Part shown: piece after piece, positions 45,844 through 54,601 of the stretch
Position numbering within the stretch: position 1 is the first letter of the stretch
Layout of the letters: each line of letters begins with the position of its first letter
DNA from: Svornostia abyssi
Lineage (GTDB): Bacteria; Actinomycetota; Thermoleophilia; Solirubrobacterales; Solirubrobacteraceae
Reading direction: 5' to 3'
Length of the DNA stretch: 64,000 nucleotides
NCBI GenBank assembly: GCA_024666565.1
Contig: CP088295.1
Span: 3,224,001 to 3,288,000 of the forward strand
Position numbers and translations under genes: made by a program
Notes under the pieces: generated by a model
What the model saw: only the letters and a program-made list of their open reading frames with translations
Told to the model about the DNA's origin: nothing
Databases searched by the model: none

Positions 45844-46026
45844 ATGGCTTCTGACACCCGCTCCGGCCCGTCGTTCACCGTCCGCGCGATCGCCGTCGTC
45901 GTCCTCCTGGTCGCGGCGTGGATCCTGCTGAAGGCCGTCATCGGCCTGGTGTCTGCCCTGCTGTGGCCCGTGCTCGCGATCATCGCCGTGGTTGCGGTCA
46001 TCTGGGCCATCGGCGTCCTGAGGTAG
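45844..46026 (+). CDS. Small membrane protein, 60 aa
   Basis: After a polar N-terminus of about 10 residues, almost the whole protein is hydrophobic (RAIAVVVLLVAAWILLKAVI and LVSALLWPVLAIIAVVAVIW), enough for two closely packed membrane helices. No family recognised. The -10 box 6 nt upstream supports the start. The zinc-ribbon membrane gene follows 6 nt after its stop, so the two are likely co-expressed. Confidence 0.6.
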   Translation: MASDTRSGPSFTVRAIAVVVLLVAAWILLKAVIGLVSALLWPVLAIIAVVAVIWAIGVLR

Positions 46027-46032
46027 CGCAGG

Positions 46033-46332
46033 ATGCTCGCGGGCGGCGCGTACATCTTCATCGCGCTCTGCTTCGGCCTTGCCGGGGGCCTCATCGGCCG
46101 GATGAAGGGCAGCTCGTTCTTCATGTGGTTCCTCGTGAGCGCGGCGATCCCGTTCATCGGGCTGCTGTGCGCGGTGCTCTACCGCAACGAGCGCGACGAG
46201 CCGATCCGGCTCTGCCCCCAGTGCGGCAAGGACTGCAAGGTCTACGAGGCGAAGTGCCTGCGTTGCGGCTACGAGCTCGCGTACCCCGAGCCCGACGAGA
46301 TCTTCGCGCCGGAATCCGTATCTCACGCGTAG
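46033..46332 (+). CDS. Membrane protein with C-terminal zinc ribbon
   Basis: A 99-aa protein with two helices (about residues 4-22 and 28-48) followed by a cytoplasmic four-cysteine zinc ribbon, CPQCGKDCKVYEAKCLRCG, near residues 61-79. The arrangement (small anchor plus treble-clef or ribbon) is common among uncharacterised actinobacterial proteins. The function is unknown, but the Cys spacing is intact and so metal binding is likely. It lies between the 60-aa membrane protein and ilvB. Confidence 0.7.
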   Translation: MLAGGAYIFIALCFGLAGGLIGRMKGSSFFMWFLVSAAIPFIGLLCAVLYRNERDEPIRLCPQCGKDCKVYEAKCLRCGYELAYPEPDEIFAPESVSHA

Positions 46333-46352
46333 GGAATCCCGGGAACCGCTGG

Positions 46353-46385
46353 TACCCTGGACCGTCCGGCCGCGGGTTCGCGGCC
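46353..46385 (+). promoter_or_regulatory. ilvB leader: -10 element and 5' stem-loop
   Basis: TACCCT (46353-46358) would start transcription near 46365. The transcript would begin with a hairpin of 7-bp perfect arms (46368-46374 and 46379-46385) and a 4-nt loop. The leader is about 67 nt. I see no leader peptide rich in Leu, Ile or Val codons and no T-box, so attenuation by those routes is not supported. Confidence 0.4.
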
Positions 46386-46417
46386 AGGTTTCTGTCCCCG
46401 CAGTGAACGAGTTGGTG

Positions 46418-46427
46418 AAAGGAGGTC
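46418..46427 (+). promoter_or_regulatory. Strong ribosome binding site of ilvB
   Basis: AAAGGAGGTC matches the anti-Shine-Dalgarno almost fully and ends 4 nt before ATG 46432. It is the best ribosome binding site in the window and contrasts with the leaderless neighbours. Confidence 0.85.
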
Positions 46428-46431
46428 GAGC

Positions 46432-48111
46432 ATGCGTGCAGTGGATGCCGTGATCGAGTGCCTGAAGGCGGAGGGTGTCGAGGTCGTATTCGGCCTCCCG
46501 GGCGGTGCGAACCTGCCGCAGTACGACGCCTTCTATGACGCGGGGATCCGCCACGTGCTCGTCCGTCACGAGGCCGGCGGCGGCCACGCCGCGGCGGGCT
46601 ACGCGAAGGCCACCGGTCGCGTGGGCGTGTGCTTCGCCACGTCCGGCCCGGGGGCGACGAACGTCGTCACCCCGATCGCCGACGCGATGATGGATTCGGT
46701 GCCGACGGTGTTCATCACCGGCCAGGTCCGCACCGACCTGCTCGGCACCGACGGCTTCCAGGAGACCGACGTGGTCGGCATCACCATGCCGATCGTCAAG
46801 CACAGCTTCATGATCCAGCACCCGCTGGAGATCCCGCGCGCGATCCACGAGGCGTTCCACCTCGCTCGCACGGGCCGTCCGGGACCGGTCATCGTCGACA
46901 TCCCGACGGATCTGGCGCGGGCGGACATCCCGTACGAGCCGGTGACCGACATCCATCTGCCCGGCTACCAGCCGACGCACGATGGCAACACGAAGCAGAT
47001 CCGCCAGGCGGCGAAGGCGCTCGCGAGCGCCCGGCGCCCGGTGCTGTACGTCGGCGGCGGCGCCATCAACGCGAACGCCAGCGAGGAGGTCCGGGAGCTC
47101 GCGCGCCTGGACAACTTCCCCGTCACGTGCACGCTCATGGGGCTCGGCGCCTTCCCGGCGCCCGACCCGCAGTGGCTGGGCATGCTCGGCATGCACGGCA
47201 CGCGCACCGCGAACTACGCGATGGACGAGGCCGACCTCATCGTCGCGATCGGCGCGCGGTTCGATGACCGGATCACCGGCAAGCTGTCGGAGTTCGCGCC
47301 GCGGGCGAAGTTTGTCCACATCGACATCGACCCCGCGGAGATCAGCAAGAACATCCCGGCGCACATCCCGATCGTCGGCGACGCCAAGAACATCGTGGCG
47401 AAGCTCGTGAAGGAGTACCGGGCGCTCGAGGGTGTCGACCACACGCGCCTGGAGGCGTGGTGGGAGCGCATCCGCGGCTGGCAGGAGAAGCACCCGCTGC
47501 GCTACGAGGACAGCGAGGGCACCGAGATCAAGCCGCAGTACCTCGTTGAAGCGCTGTACGAGGCCACCGGCGGCGACGCGATCGTCACCACCGACATCGG
47601 CCAGCACCAGATGTGGTGCGCCCAGTACTTCCACTTCGACCGGCCGCGGCGCTGGCTGCAGTCGGGCGGCCTGGGGACGATGGGCTTCGGCCTGCCGGCG
47701 GCGATGGGGGCGAAGGTCGGCATGCCCGACGAGACCGTCATCTGCCTCGCCGGGGACGGCTCCGTGCAGATGAACATGCAGGAGCTCGCGACCTGCGCGC
47801 AGGATGGGATCGACATCAAGATCTTCATCTCGAACAACGGCTACCTGGGCATGGTCCGCCAGTGGCAGGAGCTGTTCTGGGACAAGCGGTACAGCCAGGT
47901 CGACATGGGCCAGTTCCCGGACTTCGTCAAGCTCGCCGACGCCTACGGCGCCACGGGTTTCCGGTTCGAGAACAAGACGACGCTCGTCGACGACATCAAG
48001 AAGGCGATCGCCACGCCGGGCCCGGTGATGGTCGACGTGCGGGTCACCCGCGAGGAGAACGTGTATCCGATGATCGCTCCCGGCGCCGCTGCGCGGGACA
48101 TGGTGGGCTAG
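46432..48111 (+). CDS. ilvB: Acetolactate synthase large subunit
   Basis: ThDP- and FAD-dependent catalytic subunit, 559 aa, making acetolactate or acetohydroxybutyrate for valine, leucine and isoleucine. The catalytic Glu is in VLVRHEAGGGHAAAGYAKAT near residue 47. The central domain includes GMLGMHGTRTANYAMDEADL and GARFDDRITGKLSEF (FAD region). The ThDP/Mg motif is CLAGDGSVQMNMQELATCA near residue 440 and NNGYLGMVRQWQELFW follows. ilvN starts right after the stop. ilvC is 15 kb downstream instead of adjacent. Confidence 0.96.
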   Translation: MRAVDAVIECLKAEGVEVVFGLPGGANLPQYDAFYDAGIRHVLVRHEAGGGHAAAGYAKATGRVGVCFATSGPGATNVVTPIADAMMDSVPTVFITGQVRTDLLGTDGFQETDVVGITMPIVKHSFMIQHPLEIPRAIHEAFHLARTGRPGPVIVDIPTDLARADIPYEPVTDIHLPGYQPTHDGNTKQIRQAAKALASARRPVLYVGGGAINANASEEVRELARLDNFPVTCTLMGLGAFPAPDPQWLGMLGMHGTRTANYAMDEADLIVAIGARFDDRITGKLSEFAPRAKFVHIDIDPAEISKNIPAHIPIVGDAKNIVAKLVKEYRALEGVDHTRLEAWWERIRGWQEKHPLRYEDSEGTEIKPQYLVEALYEATGGDAIVTTDIGQHQMWCAQYFHFDRPRRWLQSGGLGTMGFGLPAAMGAKVGMPDETVICLAGDGSVQMNMQELATCAQDGIDIKIFISNNGYLGMVRQWQELFWDKRYSQVDMGQFPDFVKLADAYGATGFRFENKTTLVDDIKKAIATPGPVMVDVRVTREENVYPMIAPGAAARDMVG

Positions 48112-48680
48112 GTGTCAGTCATGGGTGATCCCGGAACCAAGCAGGACCTCCTGAGCCTGGAGGACCTCGAAGCCGCCGGCGCACTGCGTACCGGCCGCAA
48201 GCACGTGCTCTCGATCCTCGTCGAGAACAAGCCCGGCGTCCTGACCCGCATCGCGGGCCTGTTCGCGCGCCGGGGCTTCAACATCGAGACGCTGACCGTC
48301 GGTCCGACCGACGACGATCAGATCTCGCGCGTCACGCTCACCGTGGACGGCGCGCTGCACCCGATCGATCAGGTCACGAAGCAGCTGCACAAGCTGATCA
48401 ACGTCCTGAAGATCCGTGACCTGGAGCCCGAGGGCACGGTCGCGCGGGAGCTCGCGCTGTTCAAGGTCGCCGCCGAGGGGCGGCTCGCGCCGAGGTCATG
48501 CAGGTGTGCGACATCTTCCGCGGCAAGGTCGTGGACGTCACGCGCCGCTCGCTCATCGTCGAGGTGACGGGCACGACCGACAAGGTCGAGGCCTTCGAGC
48601 GGATGGTCCGCCCGTTCGGCCTCATCGAGATGATGCGCACCGGCGAGATCGCGATCTCGCGCGGACGCAGCGAAACCTGA
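48112..48680 (+). CDS. ilvN: Acetolactate synthase small subunit, frameshifted as sequenced
   Basis: Regulatory subunit with an ACT domain for valine feedback. The first frame (GTG 48112, or ATG 48121) gives [35 protein letters not shown] and [13 protein letters not shown]. Coding then continues in another frame as [20 protein letters not shown] and [20 protein letters not shown] to 48680. Here one base appears to be missing near 48485-48500 (adding a G makes EGRLAAEVMQV), opposite in sign to the other shifts in the window. Repaired length about 189 aa, normal for IlvN. A perfect 12-bp hairpin follows. Confidence 0.88.
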
Positions 48681-48688
48681 TGCGGGCG

Positions 48689-48715
48689 CGGCCCGGCGGC
48701 GGTGCCGCCGGGCCG
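48689..48715. terminator. Perfect 12-bp hairpin between ilvN and the SHOCT gene
   Basis: Arms 48689-48700 and 48704-48715 are exact complements with a 3-nt loop. It sits between two convergent genes, so it can serve as a bidirectional terminator. Confidence 0.75.
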
Positions 48716-48723
48716 GTTCGCTC

Positions 48724-49356
48724 CTAGACTCCCATGGCGCGCTTCTGCGCGGCGTATTCCGTGTCCGTCAGCGCGCCCGTGGCCTTCAGCGCGTCGAGGC
48801 GCGCGAGCTGCTGCGCGGTCGACGGCTGCGCGGCGGCCGGCGGCGTGATGTTGATCTGCGGCGCGGTCGCCGCGGTCGTCCAGGGGCTGACGCTCGCCGT
48901 GTTGCGGAAGTAGTTCTCGGCACGCGCCCGGGTGGTGGCGTCGGGTGTCGTGTCGTCGCCGCCCAGCGCCTCCTTGATGGCGTACGCCGCGACGGGCAGG
49001 CCCATGAGCAGGAACAGCGGGCCGATCGTCCACGCGGCCGTGTCCGCGCCGACGCCGGGATCGCCGACCAGGGCGAACGCGAGGGCGGTCGCGCCGGCGG
49101 GCACGAACATCATCGCCCAGCCCCACGCGAAGCCGGTGAAGAACGACACGATGATCGACCCGGTGAGCCCGGCGCCGAACACGAGCCCCCAGGTCATGGC
49201 TTCGTCCGTGCATGCGTTGGCGATCTCGAATGGACCGCCGCTCGCGCACGTCCCGATGCCGAGGAGATGCCAGAGGCCCAGGCACATGGCGATGGCGAAG
49301 TCGACGCTGAGAAAGCGGGCGATGATCAGGCCGGTGGTGCTGCGGGGAGTGAACAT
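48724..49356 (-). CDS. Membrane protein with C-terminal SHOCT domain
   Basis: A 210-aa protein with four or five hydrophobic segments in residues 8-130 (IIARFLSVDFAIAMCLGLWH, LVFGAGLTGSIIVSFFTGFA, LFLLMGLPVAAYAIKEAL) and a cytoplasmic tail. The last 30 residues form a SHOCT motif: QLARLDALKATGALTDTEYA followed by AQKRAMG. SHOCT domains are short oligomerisation modules often attached to membrane proteins. A pair of Cys lies in GTCASGG and NACTDEA. Start ATG 49356 has GAGG upstream. It is divergent from menF by 83 bp. Confidence 0.8.
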   Translation of the reverse strand: MFTPRSTTGLIIARFLSVDFAIAMCLGLWHLLGIGTCASGGPFEIANACTDEAMTWGLVFGAGLTGSIIVSFFTGFAWGWAMMFVPAGATALAFALVGDPGVGADTAAWTIGPLFLLMGLPVAAYAIKEALGGDDTTPDATTRARAENYFRNTASVSPWTTAATAPQINITPPAAAQPSTAQQLARLDALKATGALTDTEYAAQKRAMGV

Positions 49357-49427
49357 GGGAACCTCGTCGGTCGGAGCGGGGTGGTGTCAGCTCCAACGGC
49401 GGACGACCCTCAGACTTACGCCGCTCG

Positions 49428-49433
49428 TACGAT
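49428..49433 (+). promoter_or_regulatory. -10 element of menF
   Basis: TACGAT ends 6 nt before ATG 49440. This supports the first in-frame start of the broken menF gene. Confidence 0.45.
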
Positions 49434-49439
49434 GAGGGC

Positions 49440-50885
49440 ATGGCCGTGCGCGCGCAGCCCGCCGATCACCCCCTGTTGACCCCCGCAGACTGGGAGGAGC
49501 TGGGGGGACCGCCTGCGCCTCGCGCGGCGCCGCGCGGCGTCCGGGAGGGCGCAGGGCGTCCTGGCCGCTCTGACGGTGGCGGCGCCCGCTGAGCTCGACC
49601 CGGCCGCGGTCGTGGCGGCCTCACGGCGTCCTGGCGAGCCGTGGTTCGTCCTCGAGCAGCCCGCGCGTGATGCGGCGGCGATCGCCGCCCTGGGGTGTGT
49701 GCTCGAGCTCGAGGATCGCGGCGTCGGCCGTTTCGACCGGCTCGCGACGCGCTGGCGCGCGCTGGCCGGCGCGGCGGTCTGCGGCCCTGCGGACGGTCCT
49801 CGCGGCAGCGGCCTCATCGCCACGGGCGGCTTCGCGTTCGCCGACGAGGGGGGGACAGACGCCGGAGTGGGCGGGCTTCGCGCCGCGCGTCGCTGCTCGT
49901 CCCGGAGCTCGCGTTCGCGCGGCGCGGCGACGACGTGCGCGTGACGCTCGCGGCCCGGGTCTGCCCGGACGATGATCCCGAGGCGCTGCTGGCCGCCCTG
50001 CGCGCCCGGGTCGGCGCGTTGCGCTTCGACGCGCTCCCCCTGTGGGATCCCGCGCCGACGAGTCGCGCGAAGGTCGTCTCCGTGATGCCGCCGGCGCACT
50101 ACGAGCAGGCCGTGGCCCGCGCGACGGAGCGGATCGCCGCGGGGGACCTGCAGAAGGTGGTCCTGGCGCGTGAGGTCGACGTCCACGCCGGCGCCGATCA
50201 CGATCCCGCGGCGACCCTCGGCGTGCTGCGGGAGGCGTTCCCGTCCTGCTTCGTCTTTGCCGTGGGCCGGGGCGACGCGACCCTCGTGGCTGCCAGCCCG
50301 GAGCTGCTCGTGCGCCGGGACGGGCTGCGTGCCGGGACGCTGGCGCTCGCCGGGTCGACGCGTCGCAGCGCAGAGCCGAGTGTCGATCGCCACCTCTCCG
50401 AGCAGCTGCTGCGCTCCGCCAAGGATCGCGAGGAGCACGCGATCGTGATCCGGCGGATCGCCGAGGCGCTCAGCCCGCTCAGCGTCTGGGTCACGGCCCC
50501 CGACGAGCCCGTGACCGTGCAGGTGGCGAACATCCAGCACCTGGCGACGCCGATCCGCGCCCAGCTCGCGCGCCCCGTTTCGGTGCTCAGCCTCGCGGGC
50601 ACACTGCATCCCACCCCGGCGGTCGGCGGCGAGCCGCTCGCGACGGCCGCGCCCATGATTCCCGCCCTCGAGGGGCTGGATCGCGGGTGGTACGCCGGCC
50701 CGGTGGGGTGGGTCGACACCAACGAGGACGGCGAGTTCTGCGTGGCGCTGCGGTGTGCGCTCCTGCGCGGCCCGCTCGCGCGGCTGTACGCGGGTGTCGG
50801 GGTCGTTCGGGAGTCCGATCCCGCTGCGGAACTGGCCGAGACCGACGTGAAGCTGCAGGCGCTGCTTCCGGTGCTCAGCGGATAG
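49440..50885 (+). CDS. menF: Isochorismate synthase, three frameshifts as sequenced
   Basis: Converts chorismate to isochorismate for menaquinone. The C-terminal catalytic half is intact: QKVVLAREVDVHAGADHDPA, LAGSTRRSAEPSVDRHLSEQ, KDREEHAIVIRRIAEAL, HLATPIRAQL, LHPTPAVGGEP and VGWVDTNEDGEFCVALRCAL. The N-terminal half is split by three shifts: a run of six G at 49502-49507, a run of seven G at 49848-49854, and one extra base near 49881-49892. Deleting one base at each gives one 480-aa protein that reads LLTPADWEELGDRLRLARRR and GGQTPEWAGFAPRSLLVPEL across the joins. EntC/DhbC family enzymes are alike, but the men locus context favours MenF. Confidence 0.87.
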
Positions 50886-50998
50886 CCCCGGCGCATCACC
50901 CCTTTTCGGGTCGTCCGTTCGTCCATTACCGGGGTTATTGAAGTTTTTTCGAGTCACACTCGTGACGTGCCGCCTCGGCGGCGCGGGGACAGGGGAAC

Positions 50999-52129
50999 GT
51001 GACAGCACATCCGACAACGACGTCCTGGCTGTGCCGTGATTCGCTGGATCGCGACCGGCTGCTGGACATGGAGCGGCGTATCCGCCCCGCTCGGCGCGTG
51101 CATCTCGCCCTCGTCGCCATCGGCATCGTCCTGTTCGGGCCGCCGTGGTCCCTGGTGTTCATCGCGACGGCCGCGATCGGCTTCTGGTGGATGGAGCGCA
51201 AGCTGCCCGAGCGGCGGCACCCGGAGTACTCGATCGCCGCGGCGTGGTGCGCCGCGCAGATCGGGATCGGCGTGGCGATCGCCCTGACGGGCGCTCCGAC
51301 GAGCTACGCCATCGCCTGGCTTGCCATCCCGGTGGCGACGCTGCCTGCGCGCTTCAGCCTCCCGGGCGTGATCGCGGGCGTGGGCTTCACGCTGACGGTG
51401 CTGTTGGTCGCCACGGTCGCCCCGGACCCGGCGGAGGCGGTCGACAACTACCTCTACATCCTCTGCGCGGCCGTGGTGATCGTGAGCATCGCGATCTACG
51501 GCGTCCCGCTGATGACATCCGACACGGAGCACCGCAGCGGCTCGCTGATCGACCCGCTGACCGGGCTCCTGAACCGCGCGCAGCTCGAGACGCGCTTCGA
51601 GGAGCTCGCCTATCAGGCGAAGGTCAGCGGCCAGCCGCTGGCGATGCTCATGTGCGACATCGACCACTTCAAGGGCGTCAACGACGGCCACGGCCACGCC
51701 GCAGGTGACGCGGTCCTGCGTGACGCGGCGTACGCGATCCGGCGCAACCTGCGCCCCTTCGACGTCGTGTATCGACTGGGCGGCGAGGAGTTTCTCGCGA
51801 TCCTGCCGGGCACCGGGCCGATCCGCGCGCTCGCGATCGCCGAGCGCCTTCGCAGCACGGTGGAGCTCGGCCCGACGGGCGGCGTGCCGATCACGGTCTC
51901 GGTCGGCGTGAGCATCCTCTCGGCGGACGCCGAGGACCGCTCGTACGAGACGATGTTCGGACGCGCGGACGGCGCGCTCTACGCGGCGAAGGCGGCAGGA
52001 CGCAACCAGGTGGTGACGGCCGACCCGCCAGGCACGACGTCGAACCGGCTGTTCGTGCGCGAGGAGCGCCGGCGTCGCATCGCCGAGGAACCGGACGCGC
52101 AGCAGGCGCCCCAACCCGAGGACGTCTAG
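50999..52129 (+). CDS. Membrane-bound diguanylate cyclase (GGDEF)
   Basis: A 376-aa protein with about six membrane helices (residues 30-165) and a C-terminal GGDEF domain (about 175-335). The active-site motif is GGEEF (RLGGEEFLAILPGTG), a permitted variant, with MCDIDHFKGVNDGHGHAAGD as the metal and base-binding region and TVSVGVSI near the end. No EAL or HD-GYP partner is nearby. I see no RxxD inhibitory site in its usual place. It would make cyclic di-GMP in response to an unknown membrane input. The upstream gap (50886-50998) is AT-richer, with T6 and a 6-bp inverted repeat GCCGCC/GGCGGC, and may hold its promoter. It lies between menF and menD. Confidence 0.88.
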   Translation: MTAHPTTTSWLCRDSLDRDRLLDMERRIRPARRVHLALVAIGIVLFGPPWSLVFIATAAIGFWWMERKLPERRHPEYSIAAAWCAAQIGIGVAIALTGAPTSYAIAWLAIPVATLPARFSLPGVIAGVGFTLTVLLVATVAPDPAEAVDNYLYILCAAVVIVSIAIYGVPLMTSDTEHRSGSLIDPLTGLLNRAQLETRFEELAYQAKVSGQPLAMLMCDIDHFKGVNDGHGHAAGDAVLRDAAYAIRRNLRPFDVVYRLGGEEFLAILPGTGPIRALAIAERLRSTVELGPTGGVPITVSVGVSILSADAEDRSYETMFGRADGALYAAKAAGRNQVVTADPPGTTSNRLFVREERRRRIAEEPDAQQAPQPEDV

Positions 52130-53832
52130 CCCGAGACGGCCGCCGACACGGCGGCCCACACCTCGCGGTGCAGCGCGACGTTCGCGGCGCGCTCGGTGCG
52201 GACCTCGATGATGGTCGTGCGGTCCGAGGCCAGCGCCGCGTCGAGTGCGGCGTGGAAGGCGGGCAGGTCGGCGGGGAGGACGTGGTCGCAGCCGTACAGT
52301 CGGGCGGCGTCGGCGATGTCGATGCCGGGCGGGGTGGCGACATGCTCCTCGAAGGTCGCGCGGTCGATGCCGGAGAGCGGGAGGAACTCGAAGATCCCGC
52401 CGCCGTCGTTGTTCAGGACGACGATCGCGAGCGCCTGGCCGTGGCGCTTGGCGCAGATGAGCGCGGACAGGTCGTAGGCGAACGCCACATCGCCCAGGAG
52501 CACGGCAACGGGACCGTCGTGCGCGGCGGCGACGCCGAACGCCGTGGCGAGGGTGCCGTCGATGCCGTTGGCCCCGCGGTTGGAGAGGATGCGCGGTGGC
52601 GCATCACGTGCCGCTGCGAACGTCTCCAGGTCGCGGACGGGCATCGAGGAGGCGACGACGAGCGTCCCCTCGCTGGGAACCCGATCGGCGAGCTGCGCGG
52701 CAATCTGGGGCTCGCTCAGGTCGGATCCCAGCGTGGCGGTGATCGCCCGTGCGGCGGCCTGGTCGGCGGACGTCCAGGATGCGAGCCACGCGGCGTCACA
52801 GGCTACGGGCGCGCTGTCGAGCAGGGCGGTGACGGCGCCCCCGGGGAGCACGCGGCCGATCCGACCGTCCGGGTCGGCCCAGCCGCCCGGTCCGCCCACG
52901 GCGATCTGGGGAACGTCGAGTGAGGCGAGCCACTGGCGCAGGGGCTTGGAGGTCGGAAGGTCCCCGACCCGCAGCACGACCTCGGGACCGAGCGCGTCGG
53001 TGAGCCCGGCGTCGCGGAGCAACGCGTCGTAGTGCGCGATCGCGGTGCGGCCGGTCCGAGCGTCGCTGAGCGGATCTGCGAGCAACGGCCAGTGCAGAAC
53101 CTGGGACAGACGCGCGATCTCGGCTCCGGCGGCGTCGGCGGCGCGCCCGGCGACGATGACGCCACGGCGCCCCGCGATCGCATCGTGCAGGTCGGGAAGC
53201 GCGAAGGAACCGGGGCCGTCGAAGCGGACCCACGGCTGCCCGTCGGGCCGCCCCGGCTGCGGGTCGTCCCCCAGCGCGGTCGGTGGAATGAGCGGCTCGC
53301 GCAGCGCCCAGTTCAGGTGCACCGGCCCAGGCCGGCCGCCGGTCTGCCCGGACGCGACGGCGGCGGCACGGCACGCGAGGGTGCGGATCCACCGCCCGCG
53401 CTCGGGCGTCGCGTCGTGGGTGCCGACATCGAAGAACCACCGCACGGCGTCGCCGTAGAGCTTGAGCTGGTCGATCGCCTGGCCGGCCCCGACCTGCCGG
53501 AGTTCGGGCGGCCGGTCTGCGGTCAGGACGATGAGCGGGACGCCCGCCTCGTGGGCCTCGATCACCGCGGGCAGGTAGTGCGCCGCGGCGGTGCCCGACG
53601 TGCACGCAAGAACCGCGGGGCGGCCGGTCGTCTTCGCGAGGCCGAGCCCGAAGAACCCCGCCACGCGCTCGTCGAGGTGCGACCAGGTCTCGATCCCGTC
53701 GTGTGCGACGAGCGCGAGCATGAGCGGGCTGGATCGCGACCCGGGCGACGTGCATGCGCCGGCCACCTCACAGCGGGCGAGCTCGTCCGCGAACGCACGC
53801 AGCAGCAGGTGAGTGTCGGCGTCAGTGGCCAT
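52126..53832 (-). CDS. menD: 2-succinyl-5-enolpyruvyl-6-hydroxy-3-cyclohexene-1-carboxylate synthase
   Basis: ThDP-dependent enzyme, 568 aa, adding a succinyl group from 2-oxoglutarate to isochorismate in menaquinone synthesis. The N-terminus has the MenD signature TSPGSRSSPLMLALVAHDG; ACTSGTAAAHYLPAVIEAHE and LTADRPPELRQVGAGQAIDQ follow. The central region reads ILSNRGANGIDGTLATAFGV, and the Mg/ThDP motif is LLGDVAFAYDLSALI with NNDGGGIFEFLPL after it. ATG 53832 is the start; 145 further in-frame residues upstream are the menH shadow. It is divergent from menH with only 9 bp between the two start codons, so each promoter must lie inside the other gene. Confidence 0.95.
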   Translation of the reverse strand: MATDADTHLLLRAFADELARCEVAGACTSPGSRSSPLMLALVAHDGIETWSHLDERVAGFFGLGLAKTTGRPAVLACTSGTAAAHYLPAVIEAHEAGVPLIVLTADRPPELRQVGAGQAIDQLKLYGDAVRWFFDVGTHDATPERGRWIRTLACRAAAVASGQTGGRPGPVHLNWALREPLIPPTALGDDPQPGRPDGQPWVRFDGPGSFALPDLHDAIAGRRGVIVAGRAADAAGAEIARLSQVLHWPLLADPLSDARTGRTAIAHYDALLRDAGLTDALGPEVVLRVGDLPTSKPLRQWLASLDVPQIAVGGPGGWADPDGRIGRVLPGGAVTALLDSAPVACDAAWLASWTSADQAAARAITATLGSDLSEPQIAAQLADRVPSEGTLVVASSMPVRDLETFAAARDAPPRILSNRGANGIDGTLATAFGVAAAHDGPVAVLLGDVAFAYDLSALICAKRHGQALAIVVLNNDGGGIFEFLPLSGIDRATFEEHVATPPGIDIADAARLYGCDHVLPADLPAFHAALDAALASDRTTIIEVRTERAANVALHREVWAAVSAAVSG

Positions 53833-53841
53833 GATGGGAAG

Positions 53842-54585
53842 GTGTCCGAGCGCCTCGTCCTTCTGCACGGGTTCACCCAGACCGGGCGGTCGTGGGACGG
53901 CGTGGTCGCGGCGCTGGGGTCGCAACGGTATACGGCCCTCGCCCCGGACCTGCGCGGCCACGGCGCCGCCGCAGGCGCCAGGCCGATCACGTTCGAGGCC
54001 ATCACCCGGGATGTGCTCGCCCTCGGCGGCGATCGGTGTGCCCTTGCGGGCTACTCGATGGGCGGCCGGATCGCGCTCCACGTCGCGCTGGCCGCGCCAG
54101 CGCGAATCAGTCGGCTCGTCCTCGTGGCGACGACCGCGGGGATCGCAGACGACGAAGAGCGCGCCGCGCGCCGCGCGGCCGATGATGCGCTCGCCGCGCG
54201 CATCGAGGCGCAGCCGGTCGAAGCATTCGCCCGGGACTGGGGAGCGCAGCCGCTGTTCGCCGGCCAATCACCCGAGGTGCGCGCGCTCGCGCATGCCGAC
54301 CGGCTGCGCAGCGAGCCGGCCGGCCTGGCGGCGTCGCTGCGCGGGGTCGGCACCGGGGCGATGGCCCCGCTCTGGGACCGGCTCGACACGCTGACGATGC
54401 CGGTGGAGGTCATCGTCGGGGAGCGCGACGCGAAGTTCCGCGCGATCGGCGAGCGCTTGCACGCCGCGTTCCCACGCGCCCGGCTGACCGTCGTCCGGGG
54501 TGCTGGACACGCCGTCCCGCTGGAGGCGCCGGCCGCGGTCGCGGAGGTCCTCGACGGCGACGTTCCGCCTGCTGAGCGGGACTGA
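53842..54585 (+). CDS. menH: MenH-type alpha/beta hydrolase (SHCHC synthase)
   Basis: A 247-aa alpha/beta hydrolase. MenH removes pyruvate from the MenD product. The N-terminus reads RLVLLHGFTQTGRSWDGVVA, the nucleophile elbow is CALAGYSMGGRIALHVALAA (G-Y-S-M-G-G, as in MenH), the acid is in VIVGERDAKF, and the His is in RGAGHAVPLEAPAAV. Motifs plus position opposite menD support MenH over a generic hydrolase. GTG 53842 is the likely start; GTG 53806 in frame would overlap menD. The IS element begins 16 nt after its stop and does not disrupt it. Confidence 0.88.
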   Translation: MSERLVLLHGFTQTGRSWDGVVAALGSQRYTALAPDLRGHGAAAGARPITFEAITRDVLALGGDRCALAGYSMGGRIALHVALAAPARISRLVLVATTAGIADDEERAARRAADDALAARIEAQPVEAFARDWGAQPLFAGQSPEVRALAHADRLRSEPAGLAASLRGVGTGAMAPLWDRLDTLTMPVEVIVGERDAKFRAIGERLHAAFPRARLTVVRGAGHAVPLEAPAAVAEVLDGDVPPAERD

Positions 54586-54601
54586 CGTCGGCGCGAACCG
54601 G

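Noticed and set aside
46359..46431. Leader-peptide attenuator for ilvB
   Set aside because: The 67-nt leader has a hairpin but no short ORF rich in Leu, Ile or Val codons and no terminator T-tract.
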